DNA of 64,000 bases, taken from Symsagittifera roscoffensis. Lineage: Eukaryota > Xenacoelomorpha > Acoela > Convolutidae. The notes beneath the pieces are model-generated. The model worked only from the letters and a program-made list of their open reading frames with translations. It was not told the origin of the DNA and searched no databases. The position numbers and the translations under genes were made by a program. This document shows, piece after piece, positions 29,816-40,441 of this stretch. The stretch spans positions 73,293,345 through 73,357,344 of the forward strand of contig NC_087065.1 of the NCBI RefSeq assembly GCF_963678635.1, in the 5' to 3' direction. Numbering within the stretch: the first letter of the stretch is position 1; the number at the start of each line of letters is the position of its first letter.

Positions 29816-30304
29816 ACAGCGTACAAGGGCACAAAAATGAAAAAAAAACTAGCACATTTTTTTGTCATTTTTTTTTAAAGTAGGTGTACCAATCAGGGCT
29901 ATATTCCTTATAGATGATTCAAAAATTCAAAATGTCGACCGATAAAAATTTAAAATGTCGATCGAGAAATTCAAAATGTCGATTTTTCAATTTCTGCAAT
30001 AATGCATACGACGGAGATTACAGACAGCAGAATTGTTTACTAAAAAATTGAGCCGATATTAGGAAAGCTCTTACCAGAGCAATTCAATTCTCTCGCTGAG
30101 AAGTTATCACATGAACATTTTAAAGTTCATTTATTCGCCAAATAGTTCGCTCCGCCGACAAACTTGGTTATATTGTCAACCAAATTGGTGTTTCATTGCG
30201 ATCAGTTTGGCTGGTGATCAAAAATATATCCATTTTGTTGAGATTGCTCAAAATGAGCCTTGATAATGAAAATATGAGATCCTTATCCGAAGTGTAATTT
30301 CGTT

Positions 30305-30590
30305 CCCTAGCGGTGGCGGATCTGGAATTTTTGTGAGGTGGGGTGAGGGCGGGTTCTCAAAAAAAATTTGAAGCAATTTTCGATCTTATGGTTTTAAGAT
30401 CGAGAAAGTTGATTTTCCGAGCTCTCCCAAAACTCAATAAAAATTCAATTTTGACCAAATATTCTGCGAATAAAAAAAAACAAATGAGGTGTTTTTGGCA
30501 TTTGTTGGTAAGTGTTGATAAAAAAACTTGTTTTTTTTTCGAAGCGTGCTACCGCCTCAAAACGCCCATAGAAACAGTTTTGAGTGGGCC
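30305..30590 (+). repeat. GGCGGATCT-type dispersed repeat, copy 2
   Basis: It begins GCGGTGGCGGATCTGGAATTTT and continues with a G-rich stretch, GACCAAATATTCTGCG, A-rich DNA, GTGTTTTTGGCATTTGTTGG and a C-rich end. This is the same order as the copy at 7408-7625, though diverged and longer. Confidence 0.55.
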
Positions 30591-30844
30591 AGCAAAAACT
30601 GGATGTCCTAAAAAGTACCAAATTGACGAACTTTGGGTTTCCAGCGAATAGAATGTCTGAAAAGAAAAAAATCCCCTTACTTTAAAAATGAGTGTTAAAA
30701 AATGTGTTCAAAATGTGTTAAGCGAAATTGAGTCAACTACTTTTACTGAATAAATTCTAGTGTTTTCGGTGCTTTTACTTCTAATCCTGTGGTTTTTGGT
30801 CAACATGATAAACAGTTGCAGCATTTTTTTGAACGCCTGTTTTG

Positions 30845-31020
30845 TTTTCTCATCGTCAAAATTTTCGATTTTTTCATTGCCACCATTTTTTATTTTTTTT
30901 ATTTTCCTCATTGTAAAAATTTTGGATTTTTTTTATTTTTCTCATTGTCAGCGTTTTGGGTTTTTCTATTTTTCTCATTATCAAAATTTTCAGTTTTTCG
31001 ATTTTTCTCATCGTTAACCT
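30845..31020 (+). repeat. T-rich minisatellite, ~42-bp unit
   Basis: About four to five units of TTTTTCTCATTGTCAAAATT-TTGGATTTT-type sequence, each containing TTTTTCTCATYGT or TTTTCCTCATTGT. All frames across it are low-complexity Phe-rich artefacts. It sits in the gene B intron roughly 600 bp before exon 2. Confidence 0.65.
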
Positions 31021-31590
31021 TTTCAACCGATGCTGTTCAGCCGACGTTGGTCACAAAATTGAGAGTACTTAGCCCGCTGATCCTAAAAAAACTAAGATAA
31101 AAATTGAAGCATAAATCACTCATTAATTATGACTCATAAAGCTCTCATTGGAGCATAAAGCTCTCATAATTGAAGCATGGGGCATTAAGTCACTTGGAGC
31201 GCAAGCAGCATCATGCGTGCGTTTTGAGAACGGGTAGATAAACTCGAGAAATAGTCAAAAGGGGGGAAACTGGAAAGAGCCATTTTTTAAACGTCTTAGA
31301 GGTTTCTGGCATCTGCCAACTCTGATTTATAAAAACAAAAAGGTTATGAGAAATATTTGACTAGCTCCTTGTGAGTATTCATCTAAGAGTACCGGATGAA
31401 AGAGCAAATGTTCAAAAATAATTTGCAGGAAATAATTTTTTCGTTATTTCTTTAAAAAACCTGAGATATACACCCACGAAGAAAAACATGGATCCAAGAT
31501 CCGTATTTGATTATTTAGAATATTTAATTAGCGTTCAGTTTTGCGATTTGTCGCTTATTTTGGAAATCAAAATTTGGTAATTAGGCGCAG

Positions 31591-32774
31591 GTAGAGAGAA
31601 GCAGCTTTTGCCGACGGAAAACTCAAGATATTCTGAGTTGAATCACGAAGAAACTCTGAAGGCAAAAGTTAGGAATCGACTTGAAGAAGTTGAGCTCGAC
31701 GAATCGTGGTTCGAATTTGAAATTGGAAGACTAGTTTTCAGTGCTGTTGACGACATAACAACTGCAGCACCTTGGATTGATCGGGAAAAGTTGAAGCAAT
31801 TCGGCGAAAACTATTTAAGAAGCATGAATCTGACTCATCGTTTTCGTTACAACCTAAATTTATGTCATTTTGACGCCATGAAGAGTAAATTGTCTAAAAT
31901 TGGATTCGAGTTGCTGAATCCAAAAAGCCCCGAAAGTTTTACAGCGACGCTCATGGTCTATAATTATTTTAAAGGAGGTGAGTATCTGCGCGAACAGTTT
32001 ACAGTTGAACTTATTCTAGATGAAAATGATTTGGACGATCCACGAATGACTTCCGAAAAACGAAACGAGGTTCGGAAATTGCTAACAGCAAAAAAAGTTG
32101 GAGACATTTTCGAAAACACGGACAGATCGAAACTGATTATAGAGTACTTAAAGTTGAAACACTTACTTGACCCAGAAAATAATCTGCATATAGGTGCTGA
32201 AAACGCCTATGACTTGTTGGAAGATGTTATGCATGGAATCATACATGAGCAAAATGAAATGTCAACACCAATCTTGACAAGCCCTCCAGAAAAGGGGGAT
32301 GAATATCTGAAAAAAGACCGTCCCCGTGTTTTTAGGGTGAAAACGAGTCCTCAAGTTAAGCTATTATTCTCAACACTTAGCGACCGCGTGTTGGACGTTT
32401 CGATACTTTTGAAGTGGCTCGACAAGAACGAACTCGGTCTAGAGACGGAAATCAGGGAAACTATTAACAGAAGATGTGACAGTATTGAAACGATTAAGAT
32501 GCCAAGGGGTTACTTGACCCGCTGTCAAGGAGAGAAGATTTATTCTGACTCGTACCATTACGCAAAGCTTGTCAAAATATCAGGCGTTTCTTTGATTTTG
32601 AAGGCCAATTTATTCAAAGTGAGAAACGTCAAGTCTGCAAGCAAACAGATGGATGTTGAATCGTTTCAACTAACTTTCAAAATAGAAGATCCTTTGAATG
32701 TCGATCGAGTGTTTCAGAGTGACGAAATATCCGAAGCTTTCCGAGAAATTCACAAGATGATTAACTTCGCTTAA
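31591..32774 (+). CDS. Gene B exon 2: conserved C-terminal region of the KH family
   Basis: Second exon of gene B. The acceptor GGCGCAG|GTAGAG at 31590/31591 restores the phase-1 frame from exon 1. TTAG at 31584 would also keep the frame and add two residues. About 394 residues align throughout with gene A exon 2: 'GFELLNPKSPESF', 'LILDENDLDDPRMTSEKR', 'AKKVGDIFENTDR', 'LKLKHLLDPENN...GAENAYDLLE', 'KMPRGYLTRCQGEK', 'LFKVRNV' and 'FQLTFKIEDPLNV'. A and B are closer to each other than either is to C. No catalytic motif or membrane segment was recognised. The open frame and clean splice junction suggest a functional gene. Confidence 0.8.
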
Positions 32775-33089
32775 GTATATTACGAGTCGACGCATCTCAC
32801 CAAAATAGGATTTAGTACCCTGGTCATCAAACTGGTTTACACATTATTCTTTCTAGCTATTTTTGTAAAATATATGAATACAACTCATACGTTACACTTT
32901 TGTGGAACTCATCTCAATTATTCCATTTGATTTTTAAATTAAAGATCAACAATTATTATTTATAAAGATTGAAGAACATATATGCTAATGGTGGTTTTTT
33001 TTCTTACTAATTTCGACAATTGACATTTCAATCAAAAAGTTGACAATTGACATTTCAATCAAAAAAGCAATGTTTTCTGGTAAGACTCT
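32775..33089. other. Downstream of gene B
   Basis: Presumed 3' UTR and spacer. AT-rich, with a direct repeat of TTGACATTTCAATCAAAAA at about 33020 and 33046. No gene was seen. Confidence 0.4.
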
Positions 33090-33780
33090 GGGGGTTCGGA
33101 CCTTGCTTGGCTGTTATCTGGGCAATTTTTTGTGCTTTCAAGATTTTATGAATGATGCTGAAAGCGTAAACACGAATTATTCATGGGTAGCAAAATATCT
33201 CGCACTAAAATCTCTTCCAAATCGAGTTGATTACCAAATTCAGTTCGACTCGATTTTAACACTTAGTCTTTCAACATTCGAACAAAACAGAATATTTATG
33301 CTTGGGGTGGTTTTTTGTTTAGTAAATTTCGGCGATCGAAATAATGGTTTCAACAAACAATTTTTGTTACACAAACGAAGATATCGACTCCCAAAGATAT
33401 CAATTTCAAAAAGATATTTTACCTCCAATCATTTTTGCAAAGTTCTGGGAGTTTGAATATTGCCAATTTGGCCATGCTCTGGAATAAGTTATGCGCGCTT
33501 TGAAGATTTTATTCGTAGTGCTGAAAGCGTAAGCTAACTATTTATGCGTGACAAGTTATCACGCACAGTAAAATCGTTCCGAATTAAATTAAAGTTAGCT
33601 AGGCTAGTCGATTGTATTAGTTTCGTAACTTGAAAATTCACATTTGATCTTTGATATTACCCAAATTTGATAGTTTTCATAGTATTTATTTTCCCAAAAA
33701 CTAATTGTTAAGGATTAAGGGGCAGTCGGAACATTCAAGATTTTGCCTTGATATACGAGTAGTCTTGTTCTTTGGCTATG
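33090..33780 (+). repeat. Dispersed repeat R1, copy 2, with internal partial duplication
   Basis: From about 33230 this matches the R1 copy at 2010-2510. Upstream, 33090-33240 is itself similar to the middle of the copy (a GGCAATTT...ATGATGCTGAAAGCGTAA...AAAATC.TTCC pattern that recurs at about 33455-33580), so part of R1 is duplicated in tandem. The end block GGGGCAGTCGGAACATTCAA then TTGCCTTGATATACGAG is well preserved. A 138-codon frame across this DNA is not conserved in copy 1 and is not called. Confidence 0.65.
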
Positions 33781-34437
33781 GTTATTTATAGACGAAAAAC
33801 ATCTAGTTTACCAAAAAGTTCTTTGCGAACATAATAGAGACCACTTACTGGACAGTAGAAACATTTAAAAGTTTGTTGAAGCTTAACTCTTTTTCACTTC
33901 TATTTCGTTGCTTGATCCAGAAAATCGCTGATATAAATACGAAAAAGGACCAACAACATTGAAGGTGTGCTTAAACACGTTTTATTTATGATAGGCAAAA
34001 TTGTAGAAAAATACTGATCAAAAATAAAACTGAAAAAAGTCGGAACAAAAAGTTTTCATTCTATTTTCAAATGTTAACATTCAGTTAAAATTATTTTGAT
34101 TGTATAACAAGTTTAGCCTGAAAGTTAGCCTAGGAATGGTTCGGTTTGTGCTCAATCTGTTTGATTTGAAATATATGAGAACTTTGTGATCAGCATTATT
34201 CCATAAACATGAAAACGCAGATTTTCTGTTCCCACTTTTCTATTTTTTTCTGATTTTGTTTCCAGAAACAGTAAACATGGATAGCAAAATTTCAGCCTTC
34301 GACATTTGCAATCTGAATGAATATACGGATGCCAACCCGAGTGGGCGAAGCAGCTATCACACAAAATTTCAAACCAACTGTTGAACCAAATGAGCATCTT
34401 TTAACCAATCAACCTGTCTAAAACTAAGCCGCCTGCC
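33781..34437. other. Intergenic
   Basis: AT-rich sequence without a supported gene, RNA or clear repeat. Confidence 0.4.
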
Positions 34438-34787
34438 TGCCCGGGTTGACCAAAAGTGTTTATCATACAATTTCCATATATGGAAAACTTCTTGTCATAC
34501 ATTTCCATACTTACAAAAAATTGTATAAAATCTCTATTATAAACTTTTTTCCGAAATTTCCCGTATATGAAAATTGTATGACAAGAAAATTGTCATTTTT
34601 TTCAATAAAACAAAAACTTTGGTTTTTCATCACCAGACTGTTTTATTAGAATCAAATAGCCGCAGAATCTTTTTCATTCATTTTTCGAAACTGTATGAAA
34701 ATTGTATGACAAGCATTTTTCCATACACTTGATGTATCGAATTGTATGAGAACCATATTCGGTATAGGGAGGTCAACCCGGGTGTAT
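34438..34787. mobile_element. MITE with CCCGGGTTGACC ends
   Basis: The left end GCCCGGGTTGACC is matched in inverse at the right end (GGTCAACCCGGGTG). The interior is full of TTGTATGACAAG / ATCATACAATTTCCATA words that also form inverted pairs. About 350 bp, non-coding. A related fragment lies at about 39.68-39.95 kb. Confidence 0.65.
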
Positions 34788-34990
34788 AATGTGACAAAAT
34801 TTTCATAGTATGCATTTGAAATAAGTTTTTAGTCTGTTAAGCGGTAAAATTGCCTAGTTTGACTTTCAGACGTAGATAGTGCAGTGAGACAAGAATTACG
34901 TTTTTGTAGTTTTTGTACAAGTTTATTTGGCTGACTCAGATACAAATGTCGAAAGCAATTAGCTTATTTTTCAAGAAACTCAGATAAGCT

Positions 34991-35365
34991 TCATAATTTT
35001 ATTTTCGAGCTAATTTTGTTTCGTTTAAAAGTTGACATGTTTGAATCATCTAGCAATGAAAAAATGTTCGAACAAGAATGAAATATAAGTGATCTGAATA
35101 TAAAATTAACTTCAACCAAGCATAACAATTTATTCCTCATTTTCTTCGAAGGTCCTTTACGAGGCCAAAACTGTGTATTTTGTAAATTGTAGACGGAATC
35201 CGCAATAAGGTTGCTCTCTTTGATCTTTTTTTGATCTTGTGTTTCCTTTGATTTGCTGACAAAGTTTTTATATGTAAGAGAACATTTCGAGTGATAGAGT
35301 GACCTACATACTAAAAACTGTGAGCCTATCCAGTGCACAGCTTGACCTCGTAACGACGGAATAAC
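34991..35365 (-). pseudogene. Unknown coding-like fragment F, copy 1
   Basis: A 125-codon minus-strand frame whose start ('SLRGQAVHWIGSQFLVCRSL') resembles two other places in the window: 36.5-36.85 kb on the minus strand and 39.04-39.25 kb on the plus strand. The similarity covers about 60 residues, with a common pattern G-Q-x-V-x-x-I-x-x-x-F-x-x-C followed by a Lys-rich stretch. I do not recognise the family. The divergent copies and lack of gene structure suggest exon fragments or pieces of an unrecognised mobile element. Confidence 0.35.
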
Positions 35366-35774
35366 CATCTTTTCTAGCTATTTTTTTCATTTATTAGCAA
35401 AACAGTCCATGTTTTGTAAGAACAGCAGATTTATAATAACAGCCGAGATTTATTATTACGAAAATTTTTGGTTCTACTGATTCCGTCATCAAGCAGAGTT
35501 CACCAGAGATTCTTTGAGTTTTATGTAACGCGTTGAGAGTACCTGGAAAAAATGGCACATTAGTCGGAAAAAATTTAAGTTATCAATTTCCCATTTCTCT
35601 TGTTTTTCTACAACGAGTGTCAAACTAGTTTTCGGGTTATTTTCGGCGGTGGGCTTATGATTAAAAAACCATCACATTCGGGGAGGATTTTTTCACTCCT
35701 CGGGGGCATCTAGCTCTCAATCAAGTCTCCAATTAGGGCACATTTATCACAAGGCGTTTGTAAAGTTTATGCTG

Positions 35775-35860
35775 AGTGCGTAAGTGGCTATTTCACCGCC
35801 TCTCAATCAAAAGGTAGGTGGTTCGAGGCCCTCTAGGATCAAAACTCGTTGTTTCTGAAA
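35775..35860 (+). other. tRNA-like pseudogene or SINE head
   Basis: GTGGTTCGAGGCCCTC near 35818 is a good T-arm/B-box match, and GAGTGCGTAAGTGGC about 35-40 bases upstream is a weak A box. A convincing anticodon stem cannot be folded, and the acceptor arms do not pair. It may be a decayed tRNA or the head of another SINE. Confidence 0.35.
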
Positions 35861-36203
35861 ACAAAGTACACTAAATAGCTCAAAAAAAGGAAACAAAGTG
35901 CAAAGTGGCATGTAATTGTTAAGCATGGGCCTTGCAATCGTTCTTAAAAAAAGTTAATTAACTTGTAAGTTGGTCCTTTTACCGCATAAAAATATGTTAA
36001 ATTAAAAGCTGAACATAATTTTATGCAAACATCAACTTCCAATGAGGAACGATTCACGGCTTCAAAACTATTTAAAAAAATATTCATACTTCTGAGTTTC
36101 TAACAATTTATTGCATTTTTTTCAAGTAAATATTTTTTAGTGCCAGTTTTCTCGCATTTTTAGTTTCTTCGTTGTTAAATAAATTTTGTATCTGCAAAAA
36201 AAA
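35861..36203. other. Intergenic
   Basis: AT-rich sequence in which no feature is recognised. Confidence 0.35.
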
Positions 36204-36425
36204 ATGCCAAGGAATGCATTGGTATCCAATTCAGGCTGGAACTATTCCAACTACTCCAATGATTCCTTACGCAAGCACACAAAACTTCTTGACGTTCCGA
36301 TGTTTCAAATACAAAGTAAGCTGCCTCGAACAACGGTTAGCAGATCGACTTATCAATTCGGAGAATCTTCATCCATTGTTAGAGGAGAATTGCAATCACA
36401 TTTTAACTTTGACGAATTTTGGTGA
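36204..36425 (+). CDS. Possible short exon of unknown protein
   Basis: A 73-codon frame with a good initiation context (AAAAATGCCAAGG) and protein-like composition rich in Ser, Asn, Arg and Phe ('MPRNALVSNSGWNYSNYSND...'), unlike the AT-driven frames around it. It ends at a TGA, or might continue by splicing at TTTTG|GTGAAA near 36419. No homologue elsewhere in the window, and I do not recognise it. It could be a first exon, a small gene or chance. Confidence 0.3.
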   Translation: MPRNALVSNSGWNYSNYSNDSLRKHTKLLDVPMFQIQSKLPRTTVSRSTYQFGESSSIVRGELQSHFNFDEFW

Positions 36426-36508
36426 AAACATTAATGACGGCTGCTGAGAGCATTTTTGGCATTTTACAAAAAAAACGTTGCGACTAAAAAAATAAAGTTT
36501 TTAGGAGC

Positions 36509-36850
36509 TTAAAGGAAACTCAAAAAAGTGAGTTGAGTGAAAGCAGTCCAACAAAAAGTCGACAAAAAAATTTGAGATTTTATGTAATTGCAATATGCTT
36601 GTAGATTACCCTCCCTGTAGAAGTTACTTCCATACCTGCCACAAAACCACCTTTTTTCGTAAATGAAACCGAAGCTTTTGTGACTATAGACACCTTTTTG
36701 GCTTTGCCGTGGATCTTCTTTTGTTTTTTTTTCCTTTGATCGTTCCGAAAAAGTTTTAACATGTTTAAAAACTTTGTCTCTGGAGTCCAGGAACATACAG
36801 AAACAAAAATAGGTGTCTATCGAGTGCACAGTTTGGCCTCGTAAGGTTAT
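36509..36850 (-). pseudogene. Unknown coding-like fragment F, copy 2
   Basis: The minus strand reads 'LRGQTVHSIDTYFCFCMFLD' then a Lys/Arg-rich run, aligning with copies 1 and 3 from the GQ(A/T/I)V block onward. The frame includes the track-like Met at 36829 but homology starts about 20 bases earlier. It decays after about 60 residues. Function unknown. Confidence 0.35.
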
Positions 36851-37719
36851 AGTGACGCTTTTTAGATAAATATTCGGACTTCAGAAAAAAATGTCCCAAG
36901 ATTTGACAAACTGCAACAAATTAAAACTTGTATAAATACGCAATAGCGGCAACTCGCAAATGCGACAAAACTCCTGTATATAGCTTAAATATTCCTGTAA
37001 ACAGCAATGTATTCGCAAGAATATATAAAAAAAATTGATTAATAGGTGTAAAAATTGCCTCTAGAAGCAGATAGTGTTACGCAGTGAATGAGGAAAAATA
37101 TAAAGTTTGCTGATAAAAACTCTAAAACAAATTAAGATAGGGTTAATTACTTGACCGCACTTTCTAAGGGTTATGTCCGCAAATAAATTACTAAAATAAA
37201 TTGCATGACCCATTTAACTATTGGAACAGTATATTCAGGATTTTCATTGATTATGATTAGCTTCAAGACCAAAATACAAAATTTTCCTTCTTAACCATTA
37301 TAAGTGATTATAATCTAATTTTTTCTCAATATAACCGAATACTTTTTGTTCAAAAAATACATAAACATCAATTTATATTGTAGATGGGAAACATCTACCC
37401 TACTTTTTAGAACCAGAACAAACATTTTTATCCCCGTTTTCACCACCAACATTCGACCTTCGCCCATATTTTCACACTTCTCCAAAGCCACGTCCCCCTC
37501 CAAAACAACCACCAAAAAATAAAAAATATAATCCATTTTTGGATTTAGGCAATTAAAACTGAACGCTTGTGAATTAAAAAGAGACTGGCAATGAGAAACC
37601 AAAATATTCAACTGTTATCCATGAAACTTCCATGCGGGCTGTCTATGTTATCTTTCTTTTGAGAATCAGATATTGTCATTAGTTCTTTTTTAGAGTTTTG
37701 GCTACCTCCGAGTCGAGGC
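36851..37719. other. Intergenic
   Basis: AT-rich. A 98-codon minus-strand frame at 37315-37611 contains a hydrophobic stretch, but it has no recognisable domain and overlaps C-rich low-complexity DNA. I do not call it. About 45 bp near 37045 (AAAATTGCCT...AGATAGTG) resemble 34850-34890. Confidence 0.35.
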
Positions 37720-38375
37720 AAACTCTCTGTGTTTCGCCAGCATTATTGTATGAATTTTGGTATGTTTGGACCGTCTAGACCAAAACTTGTTCTATTCAGA
37801 CCGTATTGACCAAATTTGGGCATGTTTTCATTTTCTCGACCAAAAAAGTGCTCGACCTTGCTCAACCCAAGCAAGATACGTTTAGACCATTTTGACCGAA
37901 AAAAACGTGCTCAATTTTGCTTGACTCCAGCGAGATAGAGCAAGGTTCAATTGTTAAAGTTCTCTAACAAATTACGGCAAGCTTCAATTTTCATTAACAT
38001 GAGTTATCCAAAATTATACGATATAAACTATGCTTTTCGTGTGAATAAGTCGGATGGAAACATTAGACTTATATGTATTTTAATGCTTTCAACTGGTAAA
38101 AGTTTGTTTGAGCTAATCTTTTTCATCTTACGCAAGCTCTGGTTTTCACTTTGAGTAAAAAAAATTACCAAGTTGGTTTAAGCTTTAATTCTTGACTTTG
38201 TCTTACCGCTGGATGATTGTGCTCAAGGTATGTTCCGACCATTCTAGAGGTATGCTTCGACCGTGCTCGAGGTTTTTTTTGGCTGAGCTCGACCAAATTT
38301 GATATGTTTTGACCAAGCTGGCGGTAAGTTTCGACCGTGATTGAGGTATGCTTCGAAGGTGCTCGTGCTCAAGCT
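37720..38375. repeat. CTCGACC-type degenerate minisatellite, second site
   Basis: Two blocks (about 37735-37930 and about 38215-38370) of the same motif family as 190-640: TCTCGACCAAAA, ACCAAATTTGG, GGTATG(C/T)TTCGACC. An unrelated AT-rich stretch lies between them. Confidence 0.55.
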
Positions 38376-38585
38376 AGATTTAGAGTTACTGCTCGACACA
38401 AAACCATGTCTCGGCTATTATTTTTCGGTTTAGCACTGAGCTTGTGCCCAACTTTGTAAGAGAAACGTAAGGTGATGTTCTTTTCAAAAGACTAACTTGT
38501 AACTGAATAAAAATGTGAAATGCAATCAGAGCTGAAACATTGCAACTTTTGGTCAAAACTGACAAAAAGTGCCAAAAAACGCTTT

Positions 38586-38802
38586 TGTCGACCATTTTTT
38601 AAAGTCAACTAAATTTATTTTCTGAGCTTTCCAAGAACACAAGCGTTAAAACGACCCTGTTTTGGCCAATTTATTTTTTAAAAAAAATTTATTAGATCTC
38701 CTGCGGCGCAAAAAGTTTGGCCAAAACAGGGTTGTTTTAATGCTTGTGGTTTATGAGAGCTTTGGGAAAATTAATTTACCCGACTCAGAAAAATGGTCGA
38801 TA
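38586..38802. mobile_element. Hairpin element around GGCCAAAACAGGGT
   Basis: TGTCGACCATTTTT at the left returns as AAAATGGTCGATAG at the right, and the arms stay complementary inward to CCCTGTTTTGGCCAA / TTGGCCAAAACAGGG. Arms are about 85 bp with an AT-rich loop. It is probably a MITE; no target duplication is evident. Confidence 0.65.
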
Positions 38803-39034
38803 GAACTTTCAAAAATGTTTTGAAAATCTGCCCCTGCTGAAAATACAGATATGAATATTCCAGAAGTTAGAGTTTTTGTGTTTATAAATATTTTAATAAC
38901 CAAATAATTAAAAAATAAATTTTACGACGAATTTGCTTACTTTTTTCCAGCTCCCTCTGTTGATCAGCTCTAACTTGGTATCTTCAGGTACTGTGTTATT
39001 TTGTCACTGATGCATTATTCTTGGCATCGATAGT

Positions 39035-39250
39035 TTGCACTGTGACCCATTACCAGGCCAAATTGTGCGCTGCATAGGCGCACAATTTATTGTGTGTAGT
39101 TTTCTGGATTCCACAGACAAGTCATTAAACAAGTTAAAGTTTTGTCGGAACGGTCGAAGAAAACAAAAGATGAAAGTAAAATTAAAAAGAGCGTTCTTTC
39201 TGCGGAATTCGCTTAAAATTCACGAAATACATAGATTGGTCTCGTAATAA
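39035..39250 (+). pseudogene. Unknown coding-like fragment F, copy 3
   Basis: A 70-codon frame with 'LPGQIVRCIGAQFIVCSFLD' followed by a Lys/Arg-rich segment, aligned with the two minus-strand copies at 35.0-35.4 and 36.5-36.85 kb. No domain is recognised. Confidence 0.35.
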
Positions 39251-40441
39251 CGTTTTTTTTTGTAATATACAGACAGTGAGACACAACTTCGGTTTGCTTA
39301 TACTGTGGAAACCGAAATTAGATACTTTCATACTGTGTGTAGACAAAAAAAATCCGGTTGGACCCGTACAAACTCAGGGGTTGGGAACAAAACTGTTTCT
39401 TTTTGTTTTTATTTGCTAAGATAAACATAAAATTATAAAAAAGACTCTCTTTTCTCAACCACCTAAATTATAAAGTAAAAAGTTTCCAGCCATAACAAAA
39501 AGTTATGTTTTTGTTGTGTAATGTTGTGTGAAAATGTTGACTCTAACTTACATGGCTAATATCAGCAAATTCAGGTTATCTGCGTAGTAACTGCCAGTTA
39601 CACCCTGGATTTTTTTTGACAGAAAAACCTTGGCTATTGTTTTTCGGATGAAATACAGAATTTCAAAAAAATGTTTTTGGATTTTCATTTATGAAAAAAT
39701 GCATATCATACACAATTCCATATTTTGGAAAAAATGCCTATCATACACAATTTCGTGGTACAACAAAATTCCTTTTTTCACAAAATTTTTGTAAAAAAAG
39801 GATGACAGAAAATTTGCTATTAAATTCCAGAATTCCAGAAAAATTCATAATAGCGAAAAAGTGATCATTTTATTTTTTTTCATTTAGTTTTTTCACACAA
39901 TGAAAATGTAAGATGGCATTTTTGTCAACCCGGGCAACCCGAATTAGCTTTAAAGGAGTTTCAGATGCTACTAAATTAACAGTCAACGCAACAACTATGC
40001 ATCTAAAACTGACTGGAAAGCTTTCTGGACTGTGGTTGGTTTGTTGGCTTTCTGGACTGTCTATTGTCGATAGTTTGATTAAGCAAGTATTACAGAATCA
40101 GAGTTACCTCGTAGATCTTTAGCAGGCTCTCTCCCTAAAAAGAGACCCAACAAGCCGGCTGAAATCAACTCTTATCGGTTATGCTCATTGGCGAGTTCAA
40201 GCGTAAGTGACCCCAAATTTATGGTGACATTGCAGTAGTTTTGGCACAACTACTGTTCCCGCCACTTTGACGCACGTGTCGGAAACATTATAGACAACAA
40301 TAGAAACATATCAAAAGTCAATTGCCAACTGAAAAAAGTCAAGTCTCAACTAAATCAATTAAAACCAATTCCCAAGAAGACAATTTGAATTACTTGAGCA
40401 TATAAATCCCTTATTCTTTCAGATAAGCAGCCTTTTTATGT
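39251..40441. other. Intergenic with MITE remnant
   Basis: No supported gene. About 39680-39950 contains ATCATACACAATTTC words and ends TTTTGTCAACCCGGGCAAC, so it is related to the CCCGGGTTGACC MITE at 34.4 kb, but the left terminus is not visible. The rest is unassigned. Confidence 0.4.

Noticed and set aside
30760-31100. Phe-rich ORFs suggesting a membrane protein
   Set aside because: They are translations of a T-rich minisatellite in two overlapping frames.
33040-33456. 138-codon ORF downstream of gene B
   Set aside because: It lies in repeat R1, and the frame is not preserved in the other R1 copy.
37315-37611. 98-codon minus-strand ORF as a small membrane protein
   Set aside because: One hydrophobic stretch, but no conserved features, and it overlaps C-rich low-complexity DNA.
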